Origin: Lepisosteus oculatus
Taxonomy: Eukaryota > Chordata > Actinopteri > Semionotiformes > Lepisosteidae
Assembly: GCF_040954835.1 (NCBI RefSeq)
Contig: NC_090711.1
Coordinates: 9,741,501-9,805,500 of the forward strand
Direction: 5' to 3'
Length of the DNA: 64,000 nucleotides
Both the position numbers and the translations under genes were made by a program. Below, piece after piece: positions 36,501 to 48,106 of the stretch; within the stretch, counting starts at the first letter, position 1, and every line of letters begins with the position of its first letter. Below the pieces are notes generated by a model. It did no database searches, was not told the DNA's origin, and saw nothing but the letters and a program-made list of their open reading frames with translations.

Positions 36501-39500
36501 TTCAGAAAACTGATACTTACTGTATAAAATGGACCTGAAACTGATGCTGTGGGGATTTGTTCTCTATTGAAACACGTTGTTTTTTACTCTGAATGAGATG
36601 GGAAGCTCAGTAGGCTCACTGGTTTTCTAGATTGCAGCAGACTGTCATATTGGTGACTGGGCTATCAGACATACCTTAAGCCCTGTGTAATTCTCTAAAC
36701 TGCTGATTGCGCTGGCTGTAGTTTCCCTCTCCTGGGCTCCACGGACGGGGCTCTCTGCTCAGGCTGCTGAAAGCTGTGGGACTGGGGAATGGTGTGTGGA
36801 CACAGTGCTCCGATGGGCCTTTGCATTATTTACAGCTGTTTCATTCCAGCCAGCCACAGGCTCTCTTCTTGTTTAAACAGCCATAAAAGGGCTGTACTGC
36901 TTGCAAAAAATAAAACTTACTTTGAAGTATCTCGTTGCTATTTGTTAAGAAAGCAGATATGGATGGATGAATGATCTGGGATTTCATTAAATCTCTGTGT
37001 CAGCAACAGGGTGGGAGCTGACCTACATTTTGACAAGAAGCTTGTGAACCATCCATCAGAGTGCAGAGTCTCTCTGTCAGACATCTTTTATTTGCATGTA
37101 ATACCATCCACTTAGCAATGCTTCATAAAAACGTCACAAAGTTGGCAACTGCTCGTCCATTTCAAGGTCCATGATCCAGACTTTTCGAGAGAGAGGTGAT
37201 GATATTCGCTTTGAGGGCAAGGCTGGTATCTTGTCCCAGACTCCCACTGCCCTTTGTGTAAAGAAATGCCTTCCGTTCTCTTTATCTCCTTCCCCTTACT
37301 TACCCTTCATGTTGTTTCTGAAAGTGTCCCCAAGACTAACAGTGTCAAGTCATTTAAGGATTCTGAATACTTGAATTAGGTCTTCTTACTGATAACCCAA
37401 TTCAAGATTAAAAAAGATTTTGTCCTCTTAGCTTGTCAGATCAGTTCTTTTGAGTCTGGGTGTGTACCGTGACACTTGTCTGAACTGATTCCAGAGCAGC
37501 AAAACAATAATCAGTATTCTAAATGAGGACATACTTGTGCAAAGTACCTACAGCATATCTCAGCGGCCCTGGAGGATTTTTAGGAGAAGTACAACCAGTT
37601 GTGCAATCTTTGTGGCTCCTGAAGGAAAGCAAGGGACAGTGAGACGGGTTCTGGTCCGTACAGGAGTATCCTGTTCCATGCCCTTACCCAGGAACTGTAG
37701 ACCTGTGGTCTAAAGAACTGTGATCCATGCCATGTTTGTTAATTATCTTTGACTTCCAATAATACATTTTATTTCTTCAGTTAGTCATTGTAACTTATGT
37801 AAAAGCTGTTTAGCAATATTACTACTACTCTATGTTTGCATTTGAATCAATTTGTGTGCGTTTATACTCTTTGTCTCTCAAGGTTTAACAACATATCTTT
37901 ACTCTCTATGTGTGTGTTCTTAGAGCATCTGTGCAGCTCCCTGTCTACAGTATGAATTGGAAAGTGAGGGTATGTGTGTGCATTTTGGTGTGTGAGTATT
38001 TGAGTGTGTGAGAGGTTGGTTGGGTGTTTGAGAGTGTGAGAGTGTGAGTGTGTGTGAGTCTGTGTGGGTATGTGAGTGGTTGGGTGGGTGTGGGTGTGAG
38101 AGTGTGAGTGGTTGTGTGTGAGTGTGTGTGAGTCTGTGTGGGTATGTGAGTGGTTGGGTGGGTGTGGGTGTGAGAGTGTGAGTGGTTGGGTGTGTGTGAG
38201 TGGTTGTGTGTGAGTGTGTGTGAGTCTGTGTGGGTATGTGAGTGGTTGGGTGGGTGTGGGTGTGAGTGGTTGTGTGTGAGTGTGTGTGAGTCTGTGTGGG
38301 TATGTGAGTGGTTGGGTGTGTGTGAGTGTGTGAGTGGTTGTGTGTGAGTGTGTGTGAGTCTGTGTGGGTATGTGAGTGGTTGGGTGGGTGTGGGTGTGCC
38401 CCAAGCTGATGAGCCTGTCGTCTCCCAGCAGTGTTCCTGGCAGTGGCCGGAGTGTCAGCAGAGGTGAAGTGTGGCAACATTTACAAGGGTTTCTCTGACT
38501 GCGTGCTCAAACTGGGAGACAACATGGCTACTTACCAGGAGGACGAGAACAGCGAGCGGGGAGTGCAGGCCGTCTGCAGGTGAGGAAAGAGGCGTGGGTG
38601 AGCCGTGAGGTTTTACATTACGAAGCCGATGCCTTTTTGTGGGAAATTAACCCACGGTCAATGTCTTTCATTGAAATCTGGGGGCCGTCCAAATATTACA
38701 TACGTAACCAGCTCGGCAAGCATGGCTTTGGACTTGATGGTCAAGTGTAGGAGGAGAGAATACACATGGTGGCTGGCTGCAGCTGTTTATACAACTAGCA
38801 CAACTGTCCCGCTGTTGGTGGTGTCACTAGTCAATCTGATTGAATTCCCCGGGTGAAAAGAAATTGTGACAGCCCCCGACTTTGAGATCAGAAAACAAGT
38901 GCGCATCACCCATGTGTGTGACAAGGGTAAAACAGGAAGATGATCAACCAGCAAATGTATCATGTCTTCATTAATAATTATTTTAGTCAGCTGATCATCC
39001 AGCGAAAAAGTTCTGACCCACACATCCTTAGTGCAGAAAGAATGCAGTTCAGTCCTGACAGTATTAAAAACAGATGGCTTCCCCCCCCCCAGGGGTGTAC
39101 CGCAAAGACGGCCAGCTCACGTTCAGGAATCGGGGTTGACAGGATTGGACGGTGTACTGGGGGATTCAGCAGAGATGGGGGCGGGGGGTGGGTTGGGCCA
39201 CTGGGTCTGCCCCAGGCAATGTGGTGAATGACAGAGTGAGTATTTAGGAGGTAATTAAGGTTTGTGCAGGGGAATACTAAAGACGGTATTAGAGTGAGAA
39301 GCTGCACTGAGAGAGAAAATCCTGTATTATAAAATGAAGGAAGAGAGCTGGGAGGTGGAGAGTAGGATAAGTGATGTGTTTGATGCTGTGCTAATGAAAT
39401 CTGCACGGCTTTTGTGTGTTATATACTGTATGAACAGTATATCCATATTTCATCCAAGGGTAGTTCTCCCCTTGAATCTAATAAGGGGGCCTGGAGGAAG

Positions 39501-41394
39501 CTGGGGGACCCTAGAAGAGGCTGGTGCAGAAGTGGGGGTGCTGGTCACTGAATTCTTCACAAAAATGGATTCTGGGGTGGCTCCTTCATCATTACTTCCA
39601 TTCACTACACACAGTCTGCCCAACACAATGAATCTGTAGTGGAGCACAGTCGCACACATTGGAAGCCAGGTGATTATGGGAATTGTAGTTTGGGAGGTAA
39701 CTGGGAGTTGGATCTGGAAAGAAAGTTGAGAGAGCATTAAAAGAAATCTTAGCCAAAAAGATGGACAAGGGAATAGACTGATTTCGACAGCTGTAAGTTT
39801 TATTAATGTATTTCTCATGACCACTGTTTTTAAGTCATGATTTGTATACATTTTTTGGTAGAGAAATGTATTAAAGAAATCAACCTCATTAAGAACCCCC
39901 AATTTATTAAGTTATTATTAATTACACAACATTCAAAACAAAACTGCACACCAAAAATTAATTCTGAAAGAGCATTGATGGTAAACTGCTTGGAATGTAA
40001 ATTAACCTTTGAACATTTAATCCCTTAGGGCTGGTTATACTGCTACAGCTTTGGCTGTAATCTCATTTGATTTGTAAAATCAGTTCTAAATTCTTAAACA
40101 TTTAAAAAATGCAAATCTCATTGCAGAAAAAAGGTACTGACAAACCCAAAGACACATTTTTTTTGTAAGTGGCAAAGGTCAAAAGGGTCTGGAAAGCAGC
40201 TGTACAATTTTGTCATAATTACTCTCTACATATACTGTATATGGAAATGTTCTGCTAGAAGTAGATCACATCTTGAAACTTTGCCCTCTGATTTCAAGGA
40301 ACATGTCACCTGGGGCCAGAAATCAGACTCAACTCCAGAGCACCTTCTCTTTCCACAGCAGAGCTCAGCTCCTGCCTTTTATATGGGAATCTCCGCCCAC
40401 TGTCTCCGCCCACAAGTCTCTTAAAGGCACATCACTCCTTTACATAACATGCCTAGAAAGCAACACGCAAAAAATCACCCATTTTGACATAGATGCCCAC
40501 ACAGCTATTTTTGTAATTTGTAAGTTCTTAATAATTTGTTTGTGCAAATATTGTAATTTATTCATGTTAAACACCAGTTTATTGATGGATATAAAAAGCA
40601 GTCCACAAGACTCTGACTCTGTATGAGTGGTTTTGCCTCTATATGCAGGTGAGTGGAACTAGCTGCAGTGAACAAACAACCTAAAATATTCAAAAGTACC
40701 TTTTTTTCTTTGTTTCCTCCATGTTTTATTTTCCTGGCCTGCTGTTGCAATGTACAATATGAATCAACTAACAGGTAAGTGCACAATTTCTTTATTTTTT
40801 ACTGGCTTGTACCAAACACTGTGGGGCATGAGATAGTACCTTATCACAGTGTTCTTTCTAGAAGTGAAATCAAATCAACTCTCAATCCAAGGAGTGAAAC
40901 TCGGCATGTATTTGAAAAGTATGATCAGTGAGCCCCTGTGGATTTGTACCCAATAAATATCAATTAACAGGCATACTGTTGTTCTAGAAAATAAAATACT
41001 CTCATTGAAATAATAACAATGTGCAATGAGGAATAACAGCAGTGTTAAACAGCTTTGATTGTCCACGAATAGAATAAGATCTCAGGGCCAACAACTTAAG
41101 TTAATTGCTGATTTTGTGCTCCGCTCTAAATAGATGACTATGGATTGCTATTCTCTTCTCAGCCACTGGGAGGCATTCCACTTGTGTGCCACCACAGCCT
41201 TGTCAGAGTGTCAGGAGGAGGTGGGGCGTATCTGGGAGACGCTGAAGGAAGACTCCAAGAAGATACGCTTCCAGGGGAGCCTCTTTGACCTGTGCAGCCC
41301 CAGCAGAGCCCCAGGGCTGGGCCCGCTCTCATGCACTCTGCCTCTGCTGCTGCTCCTGCTGCTCCTGGGAGCGCTGGCTTGGCTCCCACTATAG
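25143..41394 (+). CDS. nrn1: Neuritin family protein (GPI-anchored), complete
   Basis: Three coding exons: 25143-25194, 38432-38579 and 41163-41394. They total 432 nt, 143 residues plus stop (human neuritin 142), with phases 1 and 2 agreeing across both introns. Neuritin (CPG15) is a small extracellular GPI-anchored protein that promotes neurite growth and synapse stability. Seen: a signal peptide split by intron 1 (SSLSAVLAL joined to VFLAVAGVSA), then six cysteines at 31, 41, 66, 75, 83 and 111 in the family pattern, with hallmark stretches YKGFSDC, LKLGDNMA, HWEAFHLC and QGSLFDLC. The hydrophobic C-terminus (Leu-rich, 125-143) is a GPI-attachment signal. My by-eye alignment of the cysteine core to human neuritin gives roughly half identical residues, more than expected for NRN1L but low for a direct NRN1 orthologue, so it could be a divergent paralogue. 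Proximity to ssr1 matches the human 6p24-25 region, which holds both genes. The family call is firm; the paralogue is uncertain. Confidence 0.9.
29641..29990 (+). mobile_element. Full-length tRNA-headed SINE
   Basis: The head GGTAGTTCAGTGGCCCAGTG, a B-box-like GGGGTTCAGTTTC, the conserved body (TGTGGGTTTCCTTCGGGTGC, TCATTGGCTTCTGGGAAAAT, CTTGCTGGGATAGGCTCTGG) and a (GGAT)n tail are all present. Confidence 0.8.
30487..31040 (-). mobile_element. 5S-rRNA-derived SINE (SINE3 type)
   Basis: Read on the minus strand, the segment 31040-30942 follows 5S rRNA: CCATATCACCCTGCAA, CTAAGCAGGTGTGAGCCTGG (with the 5S box C) and CAGTACCTGGATGGGAGACC. A body of about 400 bp follows (plus strand AGCGCTTTTTCTGGACACTC, CCACCTGGGTGATGCGACGG) and a simple-repeat (ATT)n tail at 30487-30535. 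The divergence and attached body exclude a functional 5S gene. Confidence 0.85.
31752..31835 (+). mobile_element. SINE 5' head fragment
   Basis: TTGGCGCAGTGGTTAGCACT followed by CCTGGGTTCAGTTTGG is a tRNA-like A box and B box. The body is missing. Confidence 0.55.
31890..32092 (-). mobile_element. tRNA-headed SINE, inverted relative to the preceding head
   Basis: On the minus strand it begins GGTGGCGCAATGGTTAGCGT and ends with CTGTATTGGAAAATGGATGG. The central body is partly deleted. Confidence 0.7.
33308..33471 (+). repeat. Hairpin (foldback) element, diverged copy
   Basis: TTTATTTCATGCTAAAAGG, CAACATTTCGGCTGTTGAGC, CCTTTATTCCATGCTGAAAG and CAGCCTATGCGTGCTGGCAC occur in the same order as in the better-preserved copy at 55111-55300. 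Confidence 0.6.
35883..36118 (+). mobile_element. tRNA-headed SINE, tail lost
   Basis: GGGTGCCACAGTGGTTCAAC leads into TTCCCTGCCACAGTCCAAAG, GGTAGGTTAAATGGC, GCCCTGTGATGGACTGGCAT and ATCCAGGATGTATCCTGCCT, all parts of the window's common SINE. Confidence 0.7.
37965..38398 (+). repeat. GT-rich minisatellite ending about 30 bp before neuritin exon 2
   Basis: About 430 bp are made almost only of G and T with A in GAG/GTA positions. The marker GAGTCTGTGTGGGTATGTGA recurs at 38056, 38130, 38222, 38288 and 38356, so the unit is roughly 66-92 bp, itself built from GTGTGA/GTGGGT pieces. The minus-strand open frames here (Thr-His-Thr repeats) are artefacts of the repeat. Confidence 0.95.
38580..41162 (+). 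other. nrn1: Neuritin intron 2 (2.6 kb)
   Basis: Bounded by the donor GTGAGG and the acceptor TTCTCTTCTCAG. Non-coding. It contains a C run at 39080-39091, and 40290-40440 looks like a repeat or LTR-like piece with two CTCCGCCCAC boxes. Confidence 0.6.
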
Positions 41395-44300
41395 GCCCCA
41401 CACAGCCACAGCGACTCCCCAGTCCTCGTGTGGCCCTTTCTCAGACCCATTGAGTGTCATTTCTGGCCGGGATGAGGGGGGGGAGAATGTAGATCTGGGG
41501 AATGGATTCCAACTTGAAAATGGCTAGTGATGTGGTATGTTGTTTTACTGCAGTTTGTGTTTTTTCTTGATCCTTCCATTAAGAGCAGCTACACAACCTC
41601 ACAGTCAGCTCCGTTCCTCACAGAAGTCAGCCATGTTCTCTGCTGTTCTATACTGTCCCCTTTTATGAGTGGAGGGACCTGTACAGAGAAACCAAATATC
41701 CAGATTTTCCAGGGGAAGTGTGCGTGTTGTATGTTTAAAAGGAAATACAGTACATGGTTGTACTTCCTCATATCAAATAGCCTTGGTGAGTGAAAATCTG
41801 AAGAGTTCAATGTTCCAAAAGTCATATCCCATCGATATAGGCACCCTAGCACTTTAAAAAGACCCAGCACTTGCGTACAGAGATCTAAACTGGCAACCAA
41901 TTAACATGAAGAGATCAGCTGGGATTCCACTCACCTGTTCCTTCACAGATCCAAGATGTTTCTGACCAGGACTTTCCATGTACCTGTGGGGAAAGTGAAA
42001 GTGTTAGAAGTAAGCAGTTCAGTCTTCTCTGACCCTAGATTTAATTCTCCTTGGGATTGTGAAAGCTCATAATATTCAGTTGTATCTGAACGTAGCTGAT
42101 AGTAACTCCCCCTTTCCTGTCTCCACCCTATGCTGGAGGTGAGACCCCCTCAAAGGGGCCTGTAGTGTGTTCCTTTCTGTCCTCCTGTATTCTACAACTG
42201 TTCTGAATGTGCACACAGAGCCTTCTCATGACCAGTTATGACTACAAATGCAGCCAACGGCACCATACTAATGTTCTCAAACAGTAACATTTTGTGGGTG
42301 CACGATCATTTTCCCTGAACTCATGGGAGATGGTTCCCAAACGGAATCAGTTCACAATGGCTGGGAGGTAAAGGCGATGGAAGACAGAAGCCAAACCAAG
42401 AGTCCTTTTCTAAACAATGGGCACTGAAAGACATTGGGTTGCAGGCTTTGCAGTTAATACTGTTTTTCATGCGAACGAAATCTCTACAGATGACCCCTAT
42501 ATATGTATTTCCCCCTCTCCTGTTGACCATTCAGAGGAGAGGGGAAGGGAGCAGACCCCAGAAGTCGTATTCAGAAGGAGTACTACCTCAGCTGGAGCTG
42601 CTGCTTGAGGCTGTGAACACTGCAGACACACGTGACAGGTCTCATCATGAGTAAGATGAGACTAGTACAGTGATATCACCTCCTCAAGCTCCCCAATGGT
42701 GTTGAAGTCTCTTATGTTGACTCTTACTTTTAAATTTGGCAGACCCCTGCTCTGCTACAGTGTTATTTGCAATTTAGGGTGCTGTAAGATGCTTACAAGG
42801 TACAGGGTTCAAATCCTGGTCAGACATGATCACCGCGTGCTATATGCACTACACTGGCACTCATGGTCAAGGTGTTGGTTAACCCATCCTCTTACAATAA
42901 GTATGTTTGTAAGTGGAACAGCTACAGCTGTAATCCTTGGGTCTAGTCCTGGAGAACCTGATCATTCTTCACTGATTTATTAAAAGCAGTGCTCACATTA
43001 ATCTTGAGGAACTGCCACAACAGCTGACTCAACGGAGAAGAGAACTTGACACAAAAGAAAACCAGAAGACTCTGTTCTCTTGAATAGTTGCTTTTTGCCC
43101 CATTTTACTATTTAAAAAACAGAAAATATTGACCTGCTGTTTCTTGATGTTTGACTACAGCCAGTGCCACCTCCCTTCCCCTACACAGTGTGATCTTCTG
43201 TAGGAAATGGACGAAAATAGCTGTGGACGTTTCATTCACTGTTCCTACTAGACTTAGTCACATGGTTTTAGTTTAACAAATCGGAATAGGCAGGGTCTCG
43301 GTCAACGATCACATGCATGGTTAGCACAGGTCTCGGAACACTAGAGTAATACAAGCCTGGGTTCAAAATATTAGGATGGAGGGAGAAGGCTGTGATCTAC
43401 AGGCTGACCAATTGGTGCAAACTGAAAAAATGCAAAGTGATTCTGTAGAAGTGGGATTCCTCAGTCTTAGTCTTCTGAGAACCCCATGTCTTCTGGTTTT
43501 TATTTCAGTGAAGCTTATTTTGGAACTGTTTCATACATCTCAATTCCCGCCAGTGGCTGAACATCTTTAATCAGCAGCCTGTTCAAGAGTTGGTTAGACA
43601 TTTAATACGGAATCAACAATCAACTAATCCAGCAATGGCAGAACAGATTGAACAGTATTCTGCTACTAGTTCTTGTTCTTTGATTTCCTGATATTAATAT
43701 AATGCATAAATATCAAAAGAAAAAAAAATCCAACACAAAACAACAACTGAACTGTTACATTAAAGTTGTTAAATTAAAATGCTTGAAATTAGTTCTAGAA
43801 ATAAGTACTTGGTCTCAATACAGGAATGCAATGAAGTGGACTGGAAGATCTGCAGTTTGAGAAGCCCTGTAGAGATTGATGCCTTAAATCTGGGCTACAT
43901 TTTAAAGTGATGCTGAGAGAGATTTGCCAAGGAACTGGACAGTGTTGCTCATAGCAGTGGGTTGGCCTGATATCAATGTAAGCTGCAACAGTTTATAGTC
44001 CTGCATCTGATGTTTAACCCTGCTGTTGGACTGTAGTGTGAACAAACTTGCACGATGATCAGTCTAATCCCCTCTGTACTGATACGAGAGTCGCAGCAGT
44101 GACCCCAGTTGGAGATTTACATAAAAAAACAATTGGCAATACTCATTCTTTAAAAAACTTAAAAAGGTGCTCAAGTGAAAACCATAAGTCAAGGTTCTGG
44201 AGAACTAGAAAGGAGGATCCCTGAGACAGACCGGGCCGATCTAGCTGTGCTACCAGATGTTGTTTGGCGTTTTGGTGTTAGATGTGTAAGGGTTTTGTCA

Positions 44301-45239
44301 AAAGTAGGTGGTTATTGTATCAAAGTAAATATTCAGTAGATGCGTGTCCAATTCAAACTTGATTTTCACCTTTATTTTATATTCCTGTGTATATTGATAA
44401 AGGTTTAACTAGCAGTATGGTGCTCTGTTTTATATCTACCCACACATTTGTTCTTACTGCCCATTTCAGCTGATATCAGAAGCCAAAACTTACCTCAGGC
44501 ACACGTTCATAAAGGGCTTTATTAATCAGCACATTTGGTATTTCTGCCAGTTCCATATCAAGCTATACAGTGAAATGGAACACTGATAAAAAGTTTTCCC
44601 TTTTTATATTGCTCTAAAAGAACAGCCAGAATGAGGTTTGCGGTTCCACATTTCCTTTATTTAATTTCTAAAAGATGTCAAATTCATGTAGGGATTCCAT
44701 GTAGCTTATCTCTTACATATACAGTATAGTAAATTCAATCTGATACTCATGCAAGTTAGCCTCTAAAAGATCTTCTAGATGAGAACATTTTCCCACATTT
44801 TCCATACTACTGAAGATACAGGTATGGAGCGGTCCATTTGAAATTAGATGATAACTCTCGCAATAATAATAACATTTCAAGTCATGACTATTAGTGACCG
44901 AGGTAACATCTGGACTGTCAGTCCTGGAGACATTGCTGCAGTATGTGTCAGTAGACTTGTTATGTGCAGTGTTTCTGTTGCAAATTCTAATCACCAGTTT
45001 GAAACTGTACAGTATCAGCTTCAGGCAACTGTACCCATAGTCATTGTAAAAAAAACTCACATTTGTAAACACTGAATCCGATAGGTGAATCATAATGCCA
45101 AGTACCCTCGTCTTCCCAAGTGTGGAATGCCAAGAAGTGAGATTTTCTTTTTTCCCCAGATATTATGGTTATTATTTTGTAGAATTATTTTGTTGTTTCT
45201 TTTAATGTGGACGTATGCATGGTTTTGTCTTGAAAAGTG
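41395..45239. other. Neuritin 3' flank / possible 3' UTR and intergenic sequence
   Basis: The neuritin 3' UTR must begin at 41395, but I see no well-placed AATAAA close downstream; one lies at 45517-45522. A tRNA-like SINE is at about 42770-42990. Otherwise I see nothing recognisable. Confidence 0.4.
42770..42990 (+). mobile_element. tRNA-derived SINE
   Basis: GGGTTCAAATCCTGGTC is a good Pol III B box. The following body (GTAAGTGGAACAGCTACAGC) is a relative of the SINE at 9035-9235. Confidence 0.5.
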
Positions 45240-45455
45240 TTAGATACATAGAGTCCTTTCTGGTGCCTTGTCCTTTTTCTGTTGTGTGGGTGAGCTGAGG
45301 AACACGGGGCTGGAGTAGAGACCCACAGTACCCTCCATGGGTAAAGCTGGCAGTGGCCTGTGCAGACCTTCAGAAGGAAACAGGGTGCCCTCATGTTCTA
45401 GGGAGATGCTCAGAGTGTGCAAGTTGATCTGTAGGAATGACCTGCAGGACCTGAC
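45240..45455 (-). CDS. Candidate terminal exon, unrecognised
   Basis: A 72-codon open stretch (71 residues plus stop) starts right after a good acceptor, TTTATTTTCAG (plus-strand 45456-45466), and ends with TAA at 45240. The product is Ser/Pro/Leu-rich (LSISLEHEGT, RPLPALPMEG, KKDKAPERT). I do not recognise it, and no upstream exon is certain. It could be chance open sequence. Confidence 0.2.
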   Translation of the reverse strand, partial: VRSCRSFLQINLHTLSISLEHEGTLFPSEGLHRPLPALPMEGTVGLYSSPVFLSSPTQQKKDKAPERTLCI

Positions 45456-45739
45456 CTGAAAATAAACTAACAGACTGGCCATCGCATAGCCTCATCCATA
45501 AACACCTGTACATTCAAATAAAGCCCATTTTTCTACAGAGAACACTAAAAGGAGAACCATATGTTACAGGTTACTATTCAGAGAAACAAGCAAGTGACTG
45601 TCATTAGCACTGACTCCCCCTTGCTATTTTACAGTATCTGTTGAGCATCTTTGTGGGTTAAACCCAAAGAACACCTTTCCCAAACTACAAGTGAATTTCT
45701 TTAATTCTGGATGCTGATCGATAGTAGATTTTGCTGCTA

Positions 45740-45990
45740 TTCTTCATCATTGAATGGGATGGCCTTTGATCAAAATGGTCATGGTTCAAGCCTCAGATCT
45801 GCCATCAGTTCACTGTTCATTGTGCTACCACTTCACAAGTGTCTTACCCTCCTTGTTCCTTGTCCTTCAGATAAGTCATAATACCAAGGGCTGGTCGTGA
45901 GGAATAATATGTAAGGAAGTCTGCTGCTGCAGCAGCTCAGTTCAGCCCCTGGTCCCTGTAATCAGCTCCGGAAAAAGTTGACCACTAAGA
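45740..45990. mobile_element. Decayed tRNA-derived SINE fragment
   Basis: A GGTTCAAGCC B-box-like motif is followed by text resembling the 9035 and 42770 SINE family. Very diverged. Confidence 0.3.
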
Positions 45991-48106
45991 AAATGTTTTT
46001 CTGTGTGTTCTCTGCCAAGTCTTCAAAGATTTTTATGTCCCCTGACAGCTGCTAAAAAAATCAAAGAAAAATGCAGTGTATTCAGAAAAGAAAAAATGAA
46101 AAAATATATATTTTCATGTTATATTTCTACATTTAAGAATATCTTAATAAACATTTCCATTTAATTATATTTTATATTTTAAACCTATATATACAGTATG
46201 CATACAAAATTCCATACAACACAATCTGTTAAGAAAATCCCTGTGAATTTTCAGGGCCAATAAGAAGTATCACTTCTAAAGTAATACTTAAGAGTGAGCC
46301 AAGGCTAGCTCTCTGAGATTAGAATAGGTGTGCTGGACAATGCTCTGAGATCAGATGATAGCTTGGGTATGGTTAAAATTATGTCCAACCAGTTTCTCAT
46401 GCTGTGTTTTGGCCACTGGAATTAGAAACAATGGGTAAAAACTCCTGCAGCAGAAAAAGCTACATCAGAAAAAGGATGCTGCACCACTTTCTAGCGAAGC
46501 TACAAGTTCTGATTGCTATTGAAATTACTTACACAACAGCAATGTTTCCTGAGGAATTGCTGATGAATGTAAAATAAAATTTAAATGTAATCTTTAAAGA
46601 AGACATCTATTTATTAAATATTTCTATTACAAAACTTGATGGCATCCTGTTTGCAAGTTTCTGTGTCTTCTTTCTAAGTATCCAGAACACTATCAATCTG
46701 AATATCCCATGAGATTTTAAAGCACATTCACATTGGACTGAAAATCACATGAAGGGACCCAATAAATCGTTTGTCCCTAGGGGGAGTTGAGGAGAAGAAG
46801 GGCTTTTTAATGTCATAAAGTGGAAGGAATTACAGGGCATCTTTCACAGCTTTTGACTTGCATGCAGAAGGCACTCAACCCTTTTTCACATAAGAAAGGT
46901 TAGAGTCAGTGTACTGTTAAACAGTAGCCAACCTACCCTATACTGTGCAAGATACAAATTAGCCTGATGCAATTTGTCACCTTCTTCCTTTAGTTATTAA
47001 CAGTGGTCCCATCATTATTAAAAGCTGAGAGTCTAACCTGGCATCTGTGATTATAGATCCTATGTATATGTTTACCTGCTTAAATGCAACATTGTGGATC
47101 AACATCTTCTTATAATCCCAATGAACACCATGCTGTTTATATTTGATCTGCCAGTGCCTTCAGCCTCAGCCATACTGTACTTAGATGCGGTGAAATATGC
47201 CTTGTTTGTCTTCTGATTGCAGGCTAACCCCTTTACCACAAAGTACAGTTCATGGTTCCTGACATTAATGATTCAGTCAGTGTGCGGATCTCTGTTTCAA
47301 TTTTCTCGGTCATCTATTCAGCTCAGGATTGATTGCACCAGTTATACTTTTTTACACCAGCTGCAGACTGATCTTTTAACATAAGTAAGGCTTGTACAGG
47401 ATCCAGCAATGTACACTGCACAATCACCCCTTGAACTGGTCTAACTGGATAGTGATCAGGAAAATAAAACTATTCATTCCTTGCTTGAAAGCGCTTTGTA
47501 GTGACTGCACCACAATCATCTCCAAGAAAAATTCATTTGAAACAATAATTTGATCATTAGGTTATTTTGTTTGGTACATACAAAAACCAAGCAGACCTCT
47601 AGGAACTGTGTTGGATAGTCCCTTTTTAGAACATTCAGGTGGGAGGAAGAATGTGCTGTCATACAAGGTCTCATGAGATAAGAGCCAGCTAATAATGTAA
47701 ATTCCAGACTCCCTTTGATATGTTACATTGGAAGAAGCCTCCAGCAACTCAAAATTCTCACTACATGAACAAAACTGATTAAATCCAGTCCAGAATTCAG
47801 ACAACAGTGCATTCTGGGTAGTTCTGCTTTACAGGAGACCTCCACGCTGACTAAGGACCAAGAGAGGGATTTGTAAAGGGATTTTCCTCAAATTTGGTTT
47901 TCACAAAGAAATGGCAAAATCTTACAGATACAGTATACTGCTAAAAACAGGCATGGGAAGTGAATTCAATTCACATTTTCTTTTTTTGCACGTAATTAGC
48001 TCCTTCAAATTTTACAGACACTGAGCAAATGGAGCTGAGAGGTTAGAATGCTGCCCTCTCATTTGTGAATGGAGTTATGGAGATATGGCTAATTTCTCCT
48101 CTTTGT

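Larger units (their letters stand above)
25195..38431 (+). other. nrn1: Neuritin intron 1 (13.2 kb)
   Basis: The first ~4.3 kb (25.2-29.5 kb) is almost free of recognisable repeats and keeps many CpGs (for example 27180-27800), which suggests constrained regulatory sequence. From 29.6 kb on it is packed with SINEs, a 5S-derived SINE, a hairpin element and finally a GT-rich minisatellite. No additional exon was found. Confidence 0.55.

Noticed and set aside
37862..38480. Two long minus-strand open frames of Thr-His-Pro repeats (180-186 codons)
   Set aside because: They are the reverse translation of the GT-rich minisatellite in three overlapping frames, have no splice or start context, and overlap the real neuritin exon 2.
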